Assembly: GCA_014621425.1 (NCBI GenBank)
Contig: JAANBB010000432.1
Coordinates: forward strand, 1 to 33,131
Source: Cylindrodendrum hubeiense
Lineage: Eukaryota; Ascomycota; Sordariomycetes; Hypocreales; Nectriaceae
Direction: 5' to 3'
DNA length: 33,131 nucleotides
The notes beneath the pieces are model-generated. The model was not told the origin of the DNA. It did not search any database and worked only from the letters and a program-made list of their open reading frames with translations. How positions within the stretch are numbered: position 1 is the first letter of the stretch; each line of letters begins with the position of its first letter. The position numbers and the translations under genes are program-made. Positions 19,994 through 30,615 of the stretch are shown piece by piece.

Positions 19994-21244
19994 ATGGTTC
20001 AGAGCTACCCCAATGCTTCCAGATGCCCTTTGACAAATCGACCTATACCCAGCATCGTCAATTGCGGCATCATCTCCGACGCCTTTGAGGAGGGATCATT
20101 TCTCAAGTGGGCCCAATTCCTCCGGACTGTGAGCGGACGCGGGGCCGGCCGAGACAGCGGCAGCCAAGGCGTCCGTACCCATCCGCTGAGCGAGGGCGGC
20201 TTGCCCCCTGGATCGTCTATCGCCAGCACTAAAGGAAAAGGCCGTAGCGGTCATAGCAGGAAACGACCAAGGGAAGATCCCCCCAAGAAGGAGCGCACCA
20301 AAAAGTCCAAGGCGGGCTCGCCAGCAAAGCAGCGACTCGCTTGCCCGTTTTACAAGCATGATCCATTCAACCACTTGAGCTGCTTAACGACGTATTATCC
20401 TCGCAGTGTCGCCGATGTGAAGCAGCATGTCCAGCGGCACCCGCAGCAGCCTGTACACTGTCCTACCTGCAAACACATTTTTAGCGAACCCGACGACCCC
20501 AACTTGCACCGCCGGCGTGAAACACACATACTAGAGCGCACCTGTGCCCTGAACCCGGTTGAGGTGCCCGGTGTCACGGCGGAGCAGCTGCAGCGCATCA
20601 GGAGCTCGCATAGAGCGCGCTCCCGCTCCTCAGTCGAAGGCTGGTTCAACCTGTGGGATATCCTGTTCCCCAACCATGACCGGCCCAGCTCACCCTACCT
20701 CGCGGCATCCGAGTTCGAAGACCTGATGCAAACTGCAAAGCCCCGGTATCTTGAATCTATTGCATCGCGTCAGCTCCCACCCGATGCCGCTCAATTCGCC
20801 GAGGCCATCATCAATGACTTTTCCGCTTTTGTACCGACCTTCTTCACAGCGACTTCCGGTACCCCGCTCGGTCACCAAGACGCCTCACCACCTGCGACGG
20901 CCACAGCATCCATACCCACAATCCCTGCACCTCCAACAGATACGGTGCCCCCATCCTTAATCCCAGAATACAACGAATATGACTGGGACTCGGTCCAGTA
21001 TTTAAATCAGTATGAGACGCCTTATCCAGTCCAGGATCCGACACAATACCCGGTCCAAGAATCGCCATCCGCTATACTGGAGGGCCATTACTCCGAATGG
21101 GACGGGTCTTTCTTCCCAGGGGATCTACCTGAACATTCTAATTTTGAAGGATCCGCCATGTTGTCATATTTCTACTATCCGCCCCAGGACTATCCGCCCC
21201 AGGACTCTCAGCCAGCACAACGCGAGCCTGATGGGAATGAATAA
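19994..21244 (+). CDS. Zinc-module protein (third copy of the Cys/His module), 416 aa, single exon
   Basis: Residues 79-112 are strongly basic (KGKGRSGHSRKRPRED, then KKERTKKSK), a likely nuclear localisation signal. The module follows: C117-x12-C130-x14-H145-x3-H149-x6-C156-x2-C159-x12-H172, with the last Cys displaced (C184; an extra His at 178). Then come GVTAEQ and W217-x3-W221 in WFNLWDILFPN. The C-terminal about 130 residues are Pro/Gln/Tyr/Asp-rich and acidic (YPVQDP, YPPQD repeats), resembling an activation-type or disordered tail. NLS, zinc module and acidic tail together would fit a nuclear regulator, but this is inference. Codons are more GC-biased than in the HET gene. The ATG follows a GC-rich leader; no intron is required. 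Confidence 0.8.
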   Translation: MVQSYPNASRCPLTNRPIPSIVNCGIISDAFEEGSFLKWAQFLRTVSGRGAGRDSGSQGVRTHPLSEGGLPPGSSIASTKGKGRSGHSRKRPREDPPKKERTKKSKAGSPAKQRLACPFYKHDPFNHLSCLTTYYPRSVADVKQHVQRHPQQPVHCPTCKHIFSEPDDPNLHRRRETHILERTCALNPVEVPGVTAEQLQRIRSSHRARSRSSVEGWFNLWDILFPNHDRPSSPYLAASEFEDLMQTAKPRYLESIASRQLPPDAAQFAEAIINDFSAFVPTFFTATSGTPLGHQDASPPATATASIPTIPAPPTDTVPPSLIPEYNEYDWDSVQYLNQYETPYPVQDPTQYPVQESPSAILEGHYSEWDGSFFPGDLPEHSNFEGSAMLSYFYYPPQDYPPQDSQPAQREPDGNE

Positions 21245-22033
21245 ATGGATTCATTTTCCAGGCACCTCCCAACTCTTTTCCCGTTCTTACTCAGCCATAC
21301 ATATGCGCAGACCTTTTTATTGATTTTTCTGTTTAGCCAATACTTTTGCGTTGCGAGGTGTTTGGGTTGAAATTACAACTACTAGGTCAGGATGATCGAT
21401 CATGATGAATGAATGGGCCCAGCCCGGATGGGACTCAAGCAAATAGATACGTCAAAAATGGCCTGCCCTTGAGAAATAATGATGAACGACATGGGCTTGA
21501 ATAAAGCTCTTTTTACATGGATAGTAGCATATTTCATTTTGGATCACAACTAGGGAATAGAGGGGCCTTTCAAAGCCAATAAGTATAGAAATGTACATCA
21601 ACAATGGAATTTACACAATTTAATAAGTAACTGAATCATCCACGACATATTTTTAGCTGCAATACCCATTATTGCTTCTGGCTTCGCTGCCACTCCAGGT
21701 CACAGCTGCAGCACCTACCCTGAATATCATACTTGGGGTGGGCTGACAAAGCACACGCTCGCTGTTTTCAAGTTCGCCCGGAATTTTCGAACCAACCATC
21801 ACAGCGACTCAAAAAGGAGGCAAGATTTGGAATACTTGCATCATCCTCAGCATTGTTTGGTTCATTGGCTGCATTAAGCTCACTATATCCGAGAATAATA
21901 TTCAGAGAGTTGATTCAATTAGCAAGACCGATCCAAGTCAATTAATACCCTTCATCATTCAAGTTCTGAATTAAGAATAGTCTTGAGAGAACAAGCTGGC
22001 AAAGCGCCGCTGATCTGTAGAACACAAATAATC
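21245..22033. other. Convergent intergenic region with one copy of a dispersed repeat
   Basis: Ordinary 3' flanks of the two convergent genes. About 21768-21835 resembles 24462-24543 on the other side of the DUF3669 gene. No coding sequence is recognised. Confidence 0.4.
21768..21835 (+). repeat. Dispersed repeat, copy 1 (similar to 24462-24543)
   Basis: Shares TTTCAAGTTCGCC(C/T)GGA, then GAAC, ATCACAGC(G/A)A and AAGGAG(G/A)CAAGA with the second copy, same orientation, with small indels. It probably derives from a transposon fragment or an old duplication. Confidence 0.4.
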
Positions 22034-23305
22034 TTATCCTTCAGCTCTGGCCACACATTCCAGCTTCTTCTGCTGGAATTCCACCACCCCATTGAGAAAT
22101 AAACCTGGCAGTTTTTGTATATCATCGGTTTCCCCTCTCAGAATATCTAAAGACATCCTGAGATAGCGTCGAGCAAAAGTGTTCCAGAGCTCCTGGGCAA
22201 TGGGGTGTTGCTGAAGAGGCTTTGGGTAGTATGGGTCGTTAATGTTGAATGCCTCTATAGCCATTGCAATACCAGTCTCGTCCATAGTGATTTGACGAAC
22301 TTGATTGAAATCTAACAACCATAGTGTAGTTTTTCGATGATGAAAGTCCTCAAGGTTGAACTTTTGTGGATGTATAGAAGTGTTCAGTGGTAGAGTAGTG
22401 ACCTCGGATGTAGTTATCTGCGGGAGATTTTCCGTAGAGCTGGCCAGTATAAACTCAATGTCCCTGGCATCGGTCTTGGCAACCCAGTGCATAGCAGCAA
22501 GAGCAGTAGCCATATCAGAGGCCATACTTGTCAAATCGATTTTTAACTCAATCATTTGATTGAGATGCAGTTTCAGGTTTCTCAGAGAGAAGAACATGCC
22601 ACCACTCTTGCCCTTGAGAGACCCCAGGTACACCCGCACCACACAGTCGTTATTGGAGGCATCTTTGAATGCCCTTGACTTGAGTCGATCAGCGCAGAAC
22701 TTATCGATGAGGAGAGTTCGGGTTGGTTCTGGGAGTGGGAGAATGCGTTCTGTCAATAATGCATAGGTCGGAAGATGACAAACTTGCTTGGATGCCTCGC
22801 TAAGGCCCGGGTTGTTATCCCAGAACTTTTGATCATCCTTTGAAACGAATCCGTAACATTTTGGGATCTTGATTCGAGTAATGCCACAAGTCTGGAATGT
22901 GTCGATAATGCGCATGTGCATGAAGTAGTCATTCCGTAGCTCCTCCGTGTTATTAGCCCTGGAGAGCTTGATGGCTACTGAATGGCCATATGGAGCGTAG
23001 ATAACACCACATGCACCGGCGCCAATCTTTCGGAAATCTCCGGGCTTTTCGTGCTGAGCAGCCGTATTTCTGTGTGCAAAGGATGATGATGTAGAGACAA
23101 CAGCGTCAACAGAAAGCGCCCGCTTCAGCGCGGCGTCGGCACCACTCGAAATGACATCAGAAGCGTCCTCGAGGGTGTCTGATGTGACAGGCTCAAGGAT
23201 TTTGAGAAGCTGCATGTTTACAGCAAGATCAAGGTCGTAGGTTTCAGACCGCGGTGGGTTGTAAGATTCTTCTGACGCATTCTCGCGTCGACGATCACCA
23301 GCCAT
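22034..23305 (-). CDS. DUF3669 kinase-like protein, about 423 aa
   Basis: The sequence carries the fungal DUF3669 pattern: FRKIGAGACGVIYAPYG (about 91-107), VAIKLSRA with a Lys at 113, ELRNDYFMH, IPKCYGFV, LTERILPLP, NNDCVVRVYLG, FSLRNLKLHLNQM, ALAAMHW, DARDIEFILAS, LWLLDFNQVRQITMDE, NDPYYPKP and LWNTFARRYL. The glycine-rich segment, Lys and LDFN resemble protein-kinase strands and a DFG-like position, but a canonical HRD loop is absent; activity is uncertain. I chose the ATG at 23305 (MAGDRRRENA) because upstream in-frame residues (to 23446) are hydrophobic and unlike the family; an upstream start at 23446 would give 470 aa. No intron. The biological role of the family is not established. 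It lies next to the zinc-module genes, which may be relevant. Confidence 0.82.
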   Translation of the reverse strand: MAGDRRRENASEESYNPPRSETYDLDLAVNMQLLKILEPVTSDTLEDASDVISSGADAALKRALSVDAVVSTSSSFAHRNTAAQHEKPGDFRKIGAGACGVIYAPYGHSVAIKLSRANNTEELRNDYFMHMRIIDTFQTCGITRIKIPKCYGFVSKDDQKFWDNNPGLSEASKQVCHLPTYALLTERILPLPEPTRTLLIDKFCADRLKSRAFKDASNNDCVVRVYLGSLKGKSGGMFFSLRNLKLHLNQMIELKIDLTSMASDMATALAAMHWVAKTDARDIEFILASSTENLPQITTSEVTTLPLNTSIHPQKFNLEDFHHRKTTLWLLDFNQVRQITMDETGIAMAIEAFNINDPYYPKPLQQHPIAQELWNTFARRYLRMSLDILRGETDDIQKLPGLFLNGVVEFQQKKLECVARAEG

Positions 23306-24224
23306 AATGGGGCAGTTGTGGGTGATACTAAAGTGAGATGTTGACGAAGAAAGAGAAAGAGTTGGCAAGAGTAGATCCTCTGCAAACGGGAAAATGTCAA
23401 GTATTAAATAAGTGCTCATTACCTTGCTAGGTAGGTAGGTGCGCAAGGTTTCTCTTCCAAGTCACCCTGATGGGTGAGAGCGAAAGTTTCTTCCCGTTTG
23501 AGCTGCTTTTGGGAAGCGAGATCAAAGGCAAAACCTAACCCCTATAGGTATGCGAGCAGTTTGATGACTCACCGGATGCACGACAGCCATCACACTGGGC
23601 ACGCGTAAGCGATGGAGACGATATTCGGGATCAATGGGCAAGACTAACAGCTCGCCGCAGAAGTGACGTGGGGGCTGCCCTGTTCAATTGGGTTGAATCC
23701 TCTCCTGGGGTACTCGCCCCGACGTAAGGGTTGTCGCCATCAGACATGGCAGCGCGTAGACGGCGATTTGACCGGGACCCGGGAAGCGAAAACGCGGCGG
23801 CGCAAAGGGAGAAGCTCCGAAATGTGAAGGAGCGCGAATTCCGTCCGAGGCAGATGGTGCGCGAGAGGAAAGAGGCATGGAATGAGGGAACGGCAGCGCA
23901 CTGAAGAGTCGGCGTTGCGCGGGAAGCGGCGGCGTTACCTGTGACCGTGGCCGAGGAGCAATCCACCGTCCTTCTGGCCGAGCAAGCTTTACTACCAAAT
24001 TCTTCGTCTCATGGTGATTCGACTTGAGCCAGCGTATTGGCCAGCGTGTTACCTTACATTGGTCGTCGTTGCTGGCCTTCTCGAGGTGCGGCCACCACGT
24101 CAGGGCCGCACACTCAGGGGTGAGACGCTCTCTTCTACGAGCATCATCCTGGCTGTGCAGGTACATTTATGAGGACCCCTCGCTGGAGCTTAGCGTAAGA
24201 GTGCCACCAGTGGCCGAGATCAGC

Positions 24225-24255
24225 GCGCGCCAGAGAGCGCGCCAGAGAGCGCGCC
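24225..24255. repeat. GC-rich 12-bp tandem repeat, about 2.6 units
   Basis: GCGCGCCAGAGA is repeated exactly at 24225-24236 and 24237-24248, with a partial third unit to 24255. Confidence 0.8.
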
Positions 24256-24461
24256 GGCTCTTCCATTAGTTGTGTGGAGGCACGGTTCAGTAAGGCGATC
24301 ACTTAAGCTTATAGGCCTATGTAAGTGGTCGCATTATACGCTTTTACACCCGATTACTAGACTCCTACGGTGATCTTTAGTGATCCGCTCTCGTTGGTCC
24401 GTGCGTCCGGTTCTTGGTCGACTGAGAGCTCATCAAGGGTTTTCTTCCTCAGTAGGCATGG

Positions 24462-24543
24462 GTTTCAAGTTCGCCTGGATTCTTCACAGCGTCATGCACC
24501 GAACTATCACAGCAAGCCTAAGGAGACAAGAATTAGAGTAACC
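24462..24543 (+). repeat. Dispersed repeat, copy 2 (similar to 21768-21835)
   Basis: Same blocks as copy 1 with about 14 extra bases between GGATTCTTC and GAAC. The two copies bracket the DUF3669 gene in direct orientation, 2.7 kb apart. Confidence 0.4.
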
Positions 24544-24749
24544 TCTGTTACTAACTATTGCATTTGTATATTATTAACGCAATCTATAAAGGGGTGTGTG
24601 GAAAAGAAAATGAGAAAAGAAAATCTATTGTTTAGTATGCTGATGAGCCAGTAGTCTAGTTGGAGATGACGAATGGTGAAAGAGTGAAAGCCGACTGGGG
24701 TTTATCTGTTCGACGCGCCATCCTGTTCATTTTTTTTTTTAAAGACGAA

Positions 24750-27700
24750 CTAGTCTTTCTTAACCTTTCGGTTCTTTGGTACCCGGGCTAACCAATATAG
24801 AAACATGGCCGCTACCAAATTGAAGGCAATGAAGACCCACATGAGGCCGAAGTTGCGCCATCGGTTGTCAAAGTTGACGTTGATGGCCCGGAGGAAGGTA
24901 TTTGTGTTAGAGAGAGAGCAAAATTGGCAACTGGTGGCGTTGGGTTCAACAAGTGTGCCGCTCTGCGCGTTGTCGATGAACGTCGCCATGTATTCTCCAC
25001 AAGTCTGGCCTTCAGGAGCGTCGAATTTGACCAATTCGTTTGAAGAACAAAACGCTGCTGCATTGGCCAGCGCAGCACCAAGAAATCCTTCCACGAAGTA
25101 AGTGAAAGGGTTGACGCGGTACATGAAGATCCAGAAACCAGGGAGCGCCTTGGGACCGGCGAGGATACTGTGAGATATGTCAGCGACTGTAAAGCGAAGA
25201 TGAGAGCGGCTATGTTTATGGACTCACCCGCAAAATGAAAACATTAGGATGGTCATGAGGCCAACAAGGCCACCTGCGACATCGGCACTTTCCAGCCCAG
25301 CAATTACCATGTGCGCAAATGAGCTGGCGAAAAGGAAGAACACCCAAACAAAGAGGAAGACAAGAACACCGCGAGAGTGCACCGCATCCGTGGGCTCAGC
25401 ATTTCTATACAGTCCAATTGGATAAAACCAAAGGATGAAGCTCAAGATTCCCATAACCTGCTCTCTTGTTAATTCAATCTTCACACAGGTATCAACACCT
25501 TGGGTTAACGGTACTTACAGAGTTCCACAAAAGCTCAACAAGCAGATTGGCTCCCATAAAAGCTTTCCAAGAGTAGGCCTTAGCAGGACGCTCTCGGGCC
25601 TCGTACATGGTCCGTTGCGAGACAAAGACGGGCATGATCTGATCAACGACCTGACTGAAAATAGTGAGGAAGATGAAAACGCCGAACATTTGGTTCTGAA
25701 GACCACCCTGAGTGTTCTTCATGTTGAGAAACGACAAGCCGATGAATAGAGCCTGGAAGATATTAGTGTCAGACTTTATTTAAGATTCAAATACCATGCA
25801 CTCACGGAACCGCAGGACAAGAAAGCCTTGGAGTAAATGTAGATGGGACTGCGCCAGTATTGCTGGAAAACGCGCCAGAACACTTCCCTGAACTGAGTGC
25901 TGAAGGGGGCAGCAAACTCAGTCAACTTGGAGGCATCCTCTAACTGTGATGGCTGTGCGGCAACTGCGCTTCCGGATTCTAATCTGGCGAGCTCCTGCTG
26001 GACACCTTTGTACTCAGGGCTCTTACGCCAGATATCAGGCCAGTCGATATCAGTGTGTGCGCCGGGGGCAGCGCCAATGACCTCCAACATGTACTCAGCC
26101 GGGTTGCTTCCGGGCTTCAGAGCTGGACCACCATTTCGAACAAAGTAATCAGTCAAGATAGTCGAGTTCTTTCCGATCTCGCCAAAGTACACCGTCCGTC
26201 CTCCCTTAGCGAGAAGGAGGAGCCTGTCGAATCGCTGGAAGAGCATAGCAGATGGCTGATGGATGGTGCAGAGAATGGCCTGACCACTAGCAGTGAGTTT
26301 TTCCATCAAGTTACAGATGGACCATGAGGTTTGACTGTCAAGGCCAGAGGTGGGCTCATCAAGGAAGAGAAGTAGTTGCGGACGAGCTGCAAGCTCAACA
26401 CCGATAGTCAAACGCTTGCGTTGTTCAACGTTAAGGCCCTCGCCCGGAATACCAATGATGGCATCGGAATATTCTTCCATGCTAAGCATGACGATGACCT
26501 TGTCGACATAGTCAATCTTTTCCTGTTCAGTATAGGTGTTGGGCTGACGGAGCAAAGCACTAAAGGTCAGCGCCTCTCGGACCGTTGAGGTATGCAAGTG
26601 CAGATCTTGCTGGGTTACATATCCAGTCTTGCGCTGGAATGAGTCGCCCCGAGGCATTCCGTTGACAAGCATCTCGCCGGATATGACGCCCATAGTGACA
26701 CGACTGGCTAAAACATCAAGAAGCGTGGTTTTCCCGGCTCCAGAAACACCCTATTAGAGAAGTAAGTATAGATATCCCTGACGAGTGGGCCGCAGATGTA
26801 AAAGAGTTCAAACATACCATGAGAGCAGTGAGGGTACCAGGCTTGACCCATCCATCAACATGGTCCAGAATTCTACGCTCCTCATCCTTGATCGGGACAG
26901 TATAGACCACATTCTTCCAGTGGAAGATAGATGTCTGCTTCTCCATATCTGCTGAGTTATCGGAATCTCCGCTGGTGGGCGGCTGTCGGTGACTGTTGGA
27001 GGGAGCCTCGATGTCGGAGTGGGACTTGGGCTTGTTCTTGAGAGCTTTTCGGGTGAACACCAAGACTTCGCCCTTAGATCGTTCGCCAGCAACGTATTCA
27101 GTGGTGATGAGATGCAAGGCCATAAAGAATACAAGGAATATAATCATGATTCCCAGATTCCTCCACTTGTGCGAAGTGAGATAGCCATATGAGGTTCGAA
27201 CATAGCTCTCTCCGTCGATCAAGGACTGACCAGCTAGTGCACCTTGTATCATACACACCTTCTGTGTTGGCAAGATGTCGTTGTAGCCATCTCCCGACGG
27301 AACGTATTGGGAACACTCGAAACTTCGTCCAGCAAATTCGTTAAGGACAACGCTTTCAAACCCGTAGAAGACAGGGTTGATCCATCGAAGCCATCCCAGC
27401 CAATTCTGCATATATTGGATTTTGATGGCAAAGCCAGTGTACAAACAGATGACGAGTAGGATAACTGCTGAAGGGGCTAGAGCCTGGGCGATCGTCTTGG
27501 TAACTGAGCCCATCAGCCGGAACATCATGGACATGGTTATCGTCATTACGAAGATAATAAGGAGGAAGAAGAAGAAGGCGCCAGCCTCGCGGCGAAGGTT
27601 GCACATGAAGTACAAGACAGTATTCGTGATGATTGAGTTGATAATTTTGTAGGGTAGGTCCACAACCATGGCAGACAATGCTTCGGCGCTTGGGTGATAG

Positions 27701-29446
27701 AACGCATATCGGGAATGCTTCTCAACGATTGATCGCTTCGCATATAGTGTCATGATCTCAAGAATGCTTGAGAAAGCATTCGTAAGTACAATGAAGAAGA
27801 GAAGAGTGCCACGCTTGGAAATACTGGTAGTGTTTGAAGGAAGGTTGTAGAAGATGCTGCTGATAATAAGTGACGTGAAGAGATTGGTCACAAGCATGGT
27901 GAGAGTCATGCTAGGGTCGCCTTTGAGAAGCACAAAGTTGCGCCAAAGTGTGAGGATGACCTGGTTCCAGTAGGAGAGCGTAAATGGCGAATTGGCACGC
28001 TGAGAGGTGGACTGCTCGTTGCGGCGAGAGGTGAGGAAGTGCTGGTAGTGCTCACTGTCGAACGGATGCCGCTCCAGGTAGCCACCAATCTCAGCATTCA
28101 AGCGGATACGGTGCTGGCTGTCCTTCCACGCTTGAGCGAACTCATCGGGGCTTCGGGGTGTCTTCCCTTCCATGCCCGGAAGAATGATGCGCTCCGAGTG
28201 GCTTGTCATTGAGGTCAGAAAGTCGGCGGTCGTCTGTTGTTCAGGACAGACAAATCCCAGACCCTCGAAATAAGCCCTGGCTTCGCCGGTCTTGCCAAAG
28301 AAGATCTGTCGGCCCTCGAATAACACAATAACTTTATCAAAAACCTAGGCCTATATTAGTATTGCGAATACAGCTTGTGAGACGGGTTGTGAAACGTACA
28401 TCATAAGCATCTTGCGACGCCTGGTAGATAGCCACGCAGGCAGTCGTACCGAGAACATCAGCCTGGGTTCGCAACGTTCGGCAAAACTCGAGAGCGTTGG
28501 CGCTGTCGAGGCCACGGGTACTATTATCCCAGCACTGCAAGGGAGAGTAGCTCAAGGCTGCTTCGGCGATGGTAACTCGCTTTCGCTCGCCACCACTTAC
28601 GCCACGGACAAAGTCGTCACCGACGCGGGTGTTGATAGTATGCGAAATGCCAAACATGGCCATAGTCACATCGCGAAGATGTTCGGCGTATTGTCTACGG
28701 GTGATGCCTTCTGGGATGGTCCTAGGGCAACGGGCACGAGCCGCAAAGTAGAGTGTATCGCCGACAGTCATGTGAGGGAAGTGAGCATCGACCTCGGCAG
28801 TGTATACCGATTCGCCGCGGAATGCCGTGTTCATCTGCTTGGGACGAATGCCCTGGTAGTTGATGATGGCATTGTCAGAGACGTGGAAGCCGTGTGTCTC
28901 TCCAGCCACGGTGCGAAGAAAAGTCGAACAACCCGAACCAGGAGGACCAAGGACAGCGAGCATCTCTCCCTTGTGCACGACACCCTCCAGGCCATGCAGG
29001 ATGTCGATGCGTTGTTGCTTTTTGTTGAGCAGTTGTTTCAAAACGCCAACGCCATCGAGGAAAATATTTCCAACGCTTTTTTGGAAATCTGTATCGGTTC
29101 CGAAGCCGTATACGCTCATGTTTTGAAAGGCAATACCCGCAGTCCGGAGACCGTGGTCGTCGTTGGACTTGCATCGGATTTCATAAAACGCCTTTGCCCA
29201 CTTTCTTGCATTGAACTCGGGGCTCTTGGGGTCGAGCGAGCCATCCGAGGGTTGTGGGAAGAGAATGCCCGGATGGGCATTCTGGGTGGTATAGCGGCGG
29301 GCGAGTTGGAGGATGTCGCTGCTGATGCGGGCCTCAACATCGTCTTCCGTATCGTTCCTAGAATCCGGCTCGGGGGGAGTCATTGTTGAGCCGGAGGCCG
29401 TCGATGGAGGGGAGGGGTGCACTGGTTTCTCCGAGGCTGGCGGCAT
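24750..29446 (-). CDS. PDR-type (ABCG) full-size ABC efflux transporter, 1466 aa, six exons
   Basis: A plasma-membrane ATP-driven multidrug exporter of the fungal PDR/CDR group, with (NBD-TMD)x2 order. Exons on the minus strand: 29446-28400, 28344-26818, 26750-25806, 25752-25519, 25457-25228, 25167-24750; 4401 nt, in frame; introns 53-67 nt. NBD1 shows the PDR-degenerate Walker [10 protein letters not shown] (167-175, Cys for Lys), signature VSGGERKR (283-290) and Walker [13 protein letters not shown] (303-314). NBD2 shows canonical GVSGAGKTT (859-867), degenerate signature LNVEQ (about 964-968) and Walker [14 protein letters not shown]. This complementary asymmetry is diagnostic. Twelve membrane segments fall at about 470-790 and 1160-1450, with a Cys-containing extracellular loop before the last helix. 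Length fits the family. A transcription factor lies upstream in the same orientation. Substrates are unknown. Confidence 0.96.
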
Positions 29447-29559
29447 GGTCGTGACGCTGGTTCAGTTGGAAGATATGTTGAACGGATAAGGTCCGTCTCC
29501 AAAACATTTGTATTTGGTCCTCAGTTGAAGAACACAGCGGCGAGCAGGTGGGAATTGGG

Positions 29560-29690
29560 TAGAGCAATAGTAAGATTGAAAAGATTAGAAAGAAGGGAAG
29601 AGGATGAATTTAGAGAATAAGAATGATTCGCAAGAGGTGACTAAGGGAGAAAGGAGGTTTACATATTCCATGAGAGGGTTTATATGGAAA
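29560..29690 (-). promoter_or_regulatory. Probable core promoter of the ABC transporter gene
   Basis: On the minus strand TATAAA (29684-29679) is followed by a long pyrimidine-rich tract down to about 29560, then the ATG at 29446 in a good context (CGACCATGCC). The arrangement is typical of inducible fungal genes; the transcription start itself cannot be seen. Confidence 0.4.
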
Positions 29691-30392
29691 CCCAATTCAG
29701 AAGTCAGTGGAGCAGTGCCCAGCAAATCTTACTAGGACATTGATCGGGTTCCCCATTATGCTAAAAGCCCCGGCGTTGGTATCCTGTCCCACTTGGACCT
29801 AGTAAAGGACCCGGGAAAGAGCGTAAGCCCCGTACACACGGTAGCAGCCCTGATTTGCTGCGCATTCTTGCGGCCTGGGCGTCGTACTCGGGTCCGGACA
29901 GACACCATCCAGATTGATAGGTGCGGTGACGTGCTGAGATCTCCACCCCAATCGAACTCGGTGCCGTCGGCGTTTGCGTGCCATGCGGCCCCGGCCGGCA
30001 TGCGGTCCAGGGTGCTTCTATCCTTGAGCTAAATATTGATAGTCGCACCCCCTCGCGACCGCAAATGCCGATGCGGCCAGGCCGGCTTTTGTCAGCATTC
30101 CGCCAAAACGCCACCTATGTTGCCTAGATCAAGGCACGGCTAAGCTAGTTGGTGAGGGACGTCTGGTAACAGTCAATCGGGACGGGCTATAGGGTAGGCC
30201 TGGATGATTGGCGACGGCTGTTGCAGCAGTCTGAAGCAGCCCCCTCCCTTCCTTCGATGACTTCTCTCGAAGGTTTCTAGGTTGGATGGTAAATACTACG
30301 CTAGATAAAATTGTTCCATGTCGATATTGTGAGGCCGTTCTAAGAGGACGGATGAGCGACGGAAGATCCAGCTATAAATTGAAGTGATGATA

Positions 30393-30489
30393 TCAGGTGG
30401 AAAAGTTCACTAGGCGTAGTCCAGAAATCAAAACCCCCCGCCAATGTGAGAACGGTAGATTGATCTTTCACCTGAACGGACTACACCTA
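30393..30489. promoter_or_regulatory. Two interleaved imperfect inverted repeats upstream of the ABC transporter
   Basis: TCAGGTGGAAAA (30393-30404) is mirrored by TCTTTCACCTGA (30464-30475), and TAGGCGTAGTCC (30411-30422) by GGACTACACCTA (30478-30489), 11 of 12 matching for the latter. Because the pairs interleave they cannot both form one hairpin, so paired protein-binding sites or a decayed small transposon are likelier than an RNA structure. Confidence 0.35.
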
Positions 30490-30615
30490 ATCGATCTATG
30501 TGCTGAATTGTGCAAGTGTTGACTCCAAGATATTTCACAAAATTCTTCACAATATCCGTTGTCTAAGGATGTTGTGATATTAATATTATATGTTTTATGT
30601 AGATCCCTGGTCTCA

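Larger units (their letters stand above)
23306..24749. other. Intergenic region between DUF3669 gene and ABC transporter 3' end
   Basis: Contains the promoter of the DUF3669 gene, a GC-rich block (23580-24260) with featureless open frames on both strands, a 12-bp tandem repeat at 24225-24255, the second copy of a dispersed repeat (24462-24543), and a T-run (24729-24740) just beyond the ABC transporter stop. No gene is recognised. Confidence 0.4.
29447..30615. other. ABC transporter promoter region / transcription factor 3' flank
   Basis: 1.17 kb with no gene. The part next to the ABC start (29450-29660) is C/T-rich on the minus strand, as in fungal promoters and leaders. A TATAAA on the minus strand (29684-29679) lies about 233 bp upstream of the ATG. 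An interleaved pair of inverted repeats is at 30393-30489. Confidence 0.5.

Noticed and set aside
18975..19995. Several GC-rich open frames (up to 141 codons) on both strands
   Set aside because: High GC content alone removes stop codons; translations are low-complexity and without motifs, and the region fits a promoter or leader.
23306..23446. In-frame upstream extension of the DUF3669 protein (start at 23446)
   Set aside because: The added 47 residues are hydrophobic and unlike the polar N-termini usual in the family; the ATG at 23305 is preferred, though not proven.
23631..24269. Overlapping open frames on both strands in a GC-rich block
   Set aside because: No motif and no intron structure; explained by base composition.
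28412..29389. 325-codon plus-strand open frame
   Set aside because: It is antisense to the first exon of the ABC transporter, whose motifs and splice sites are unambiguous; the frame is a codon-bias shadow.
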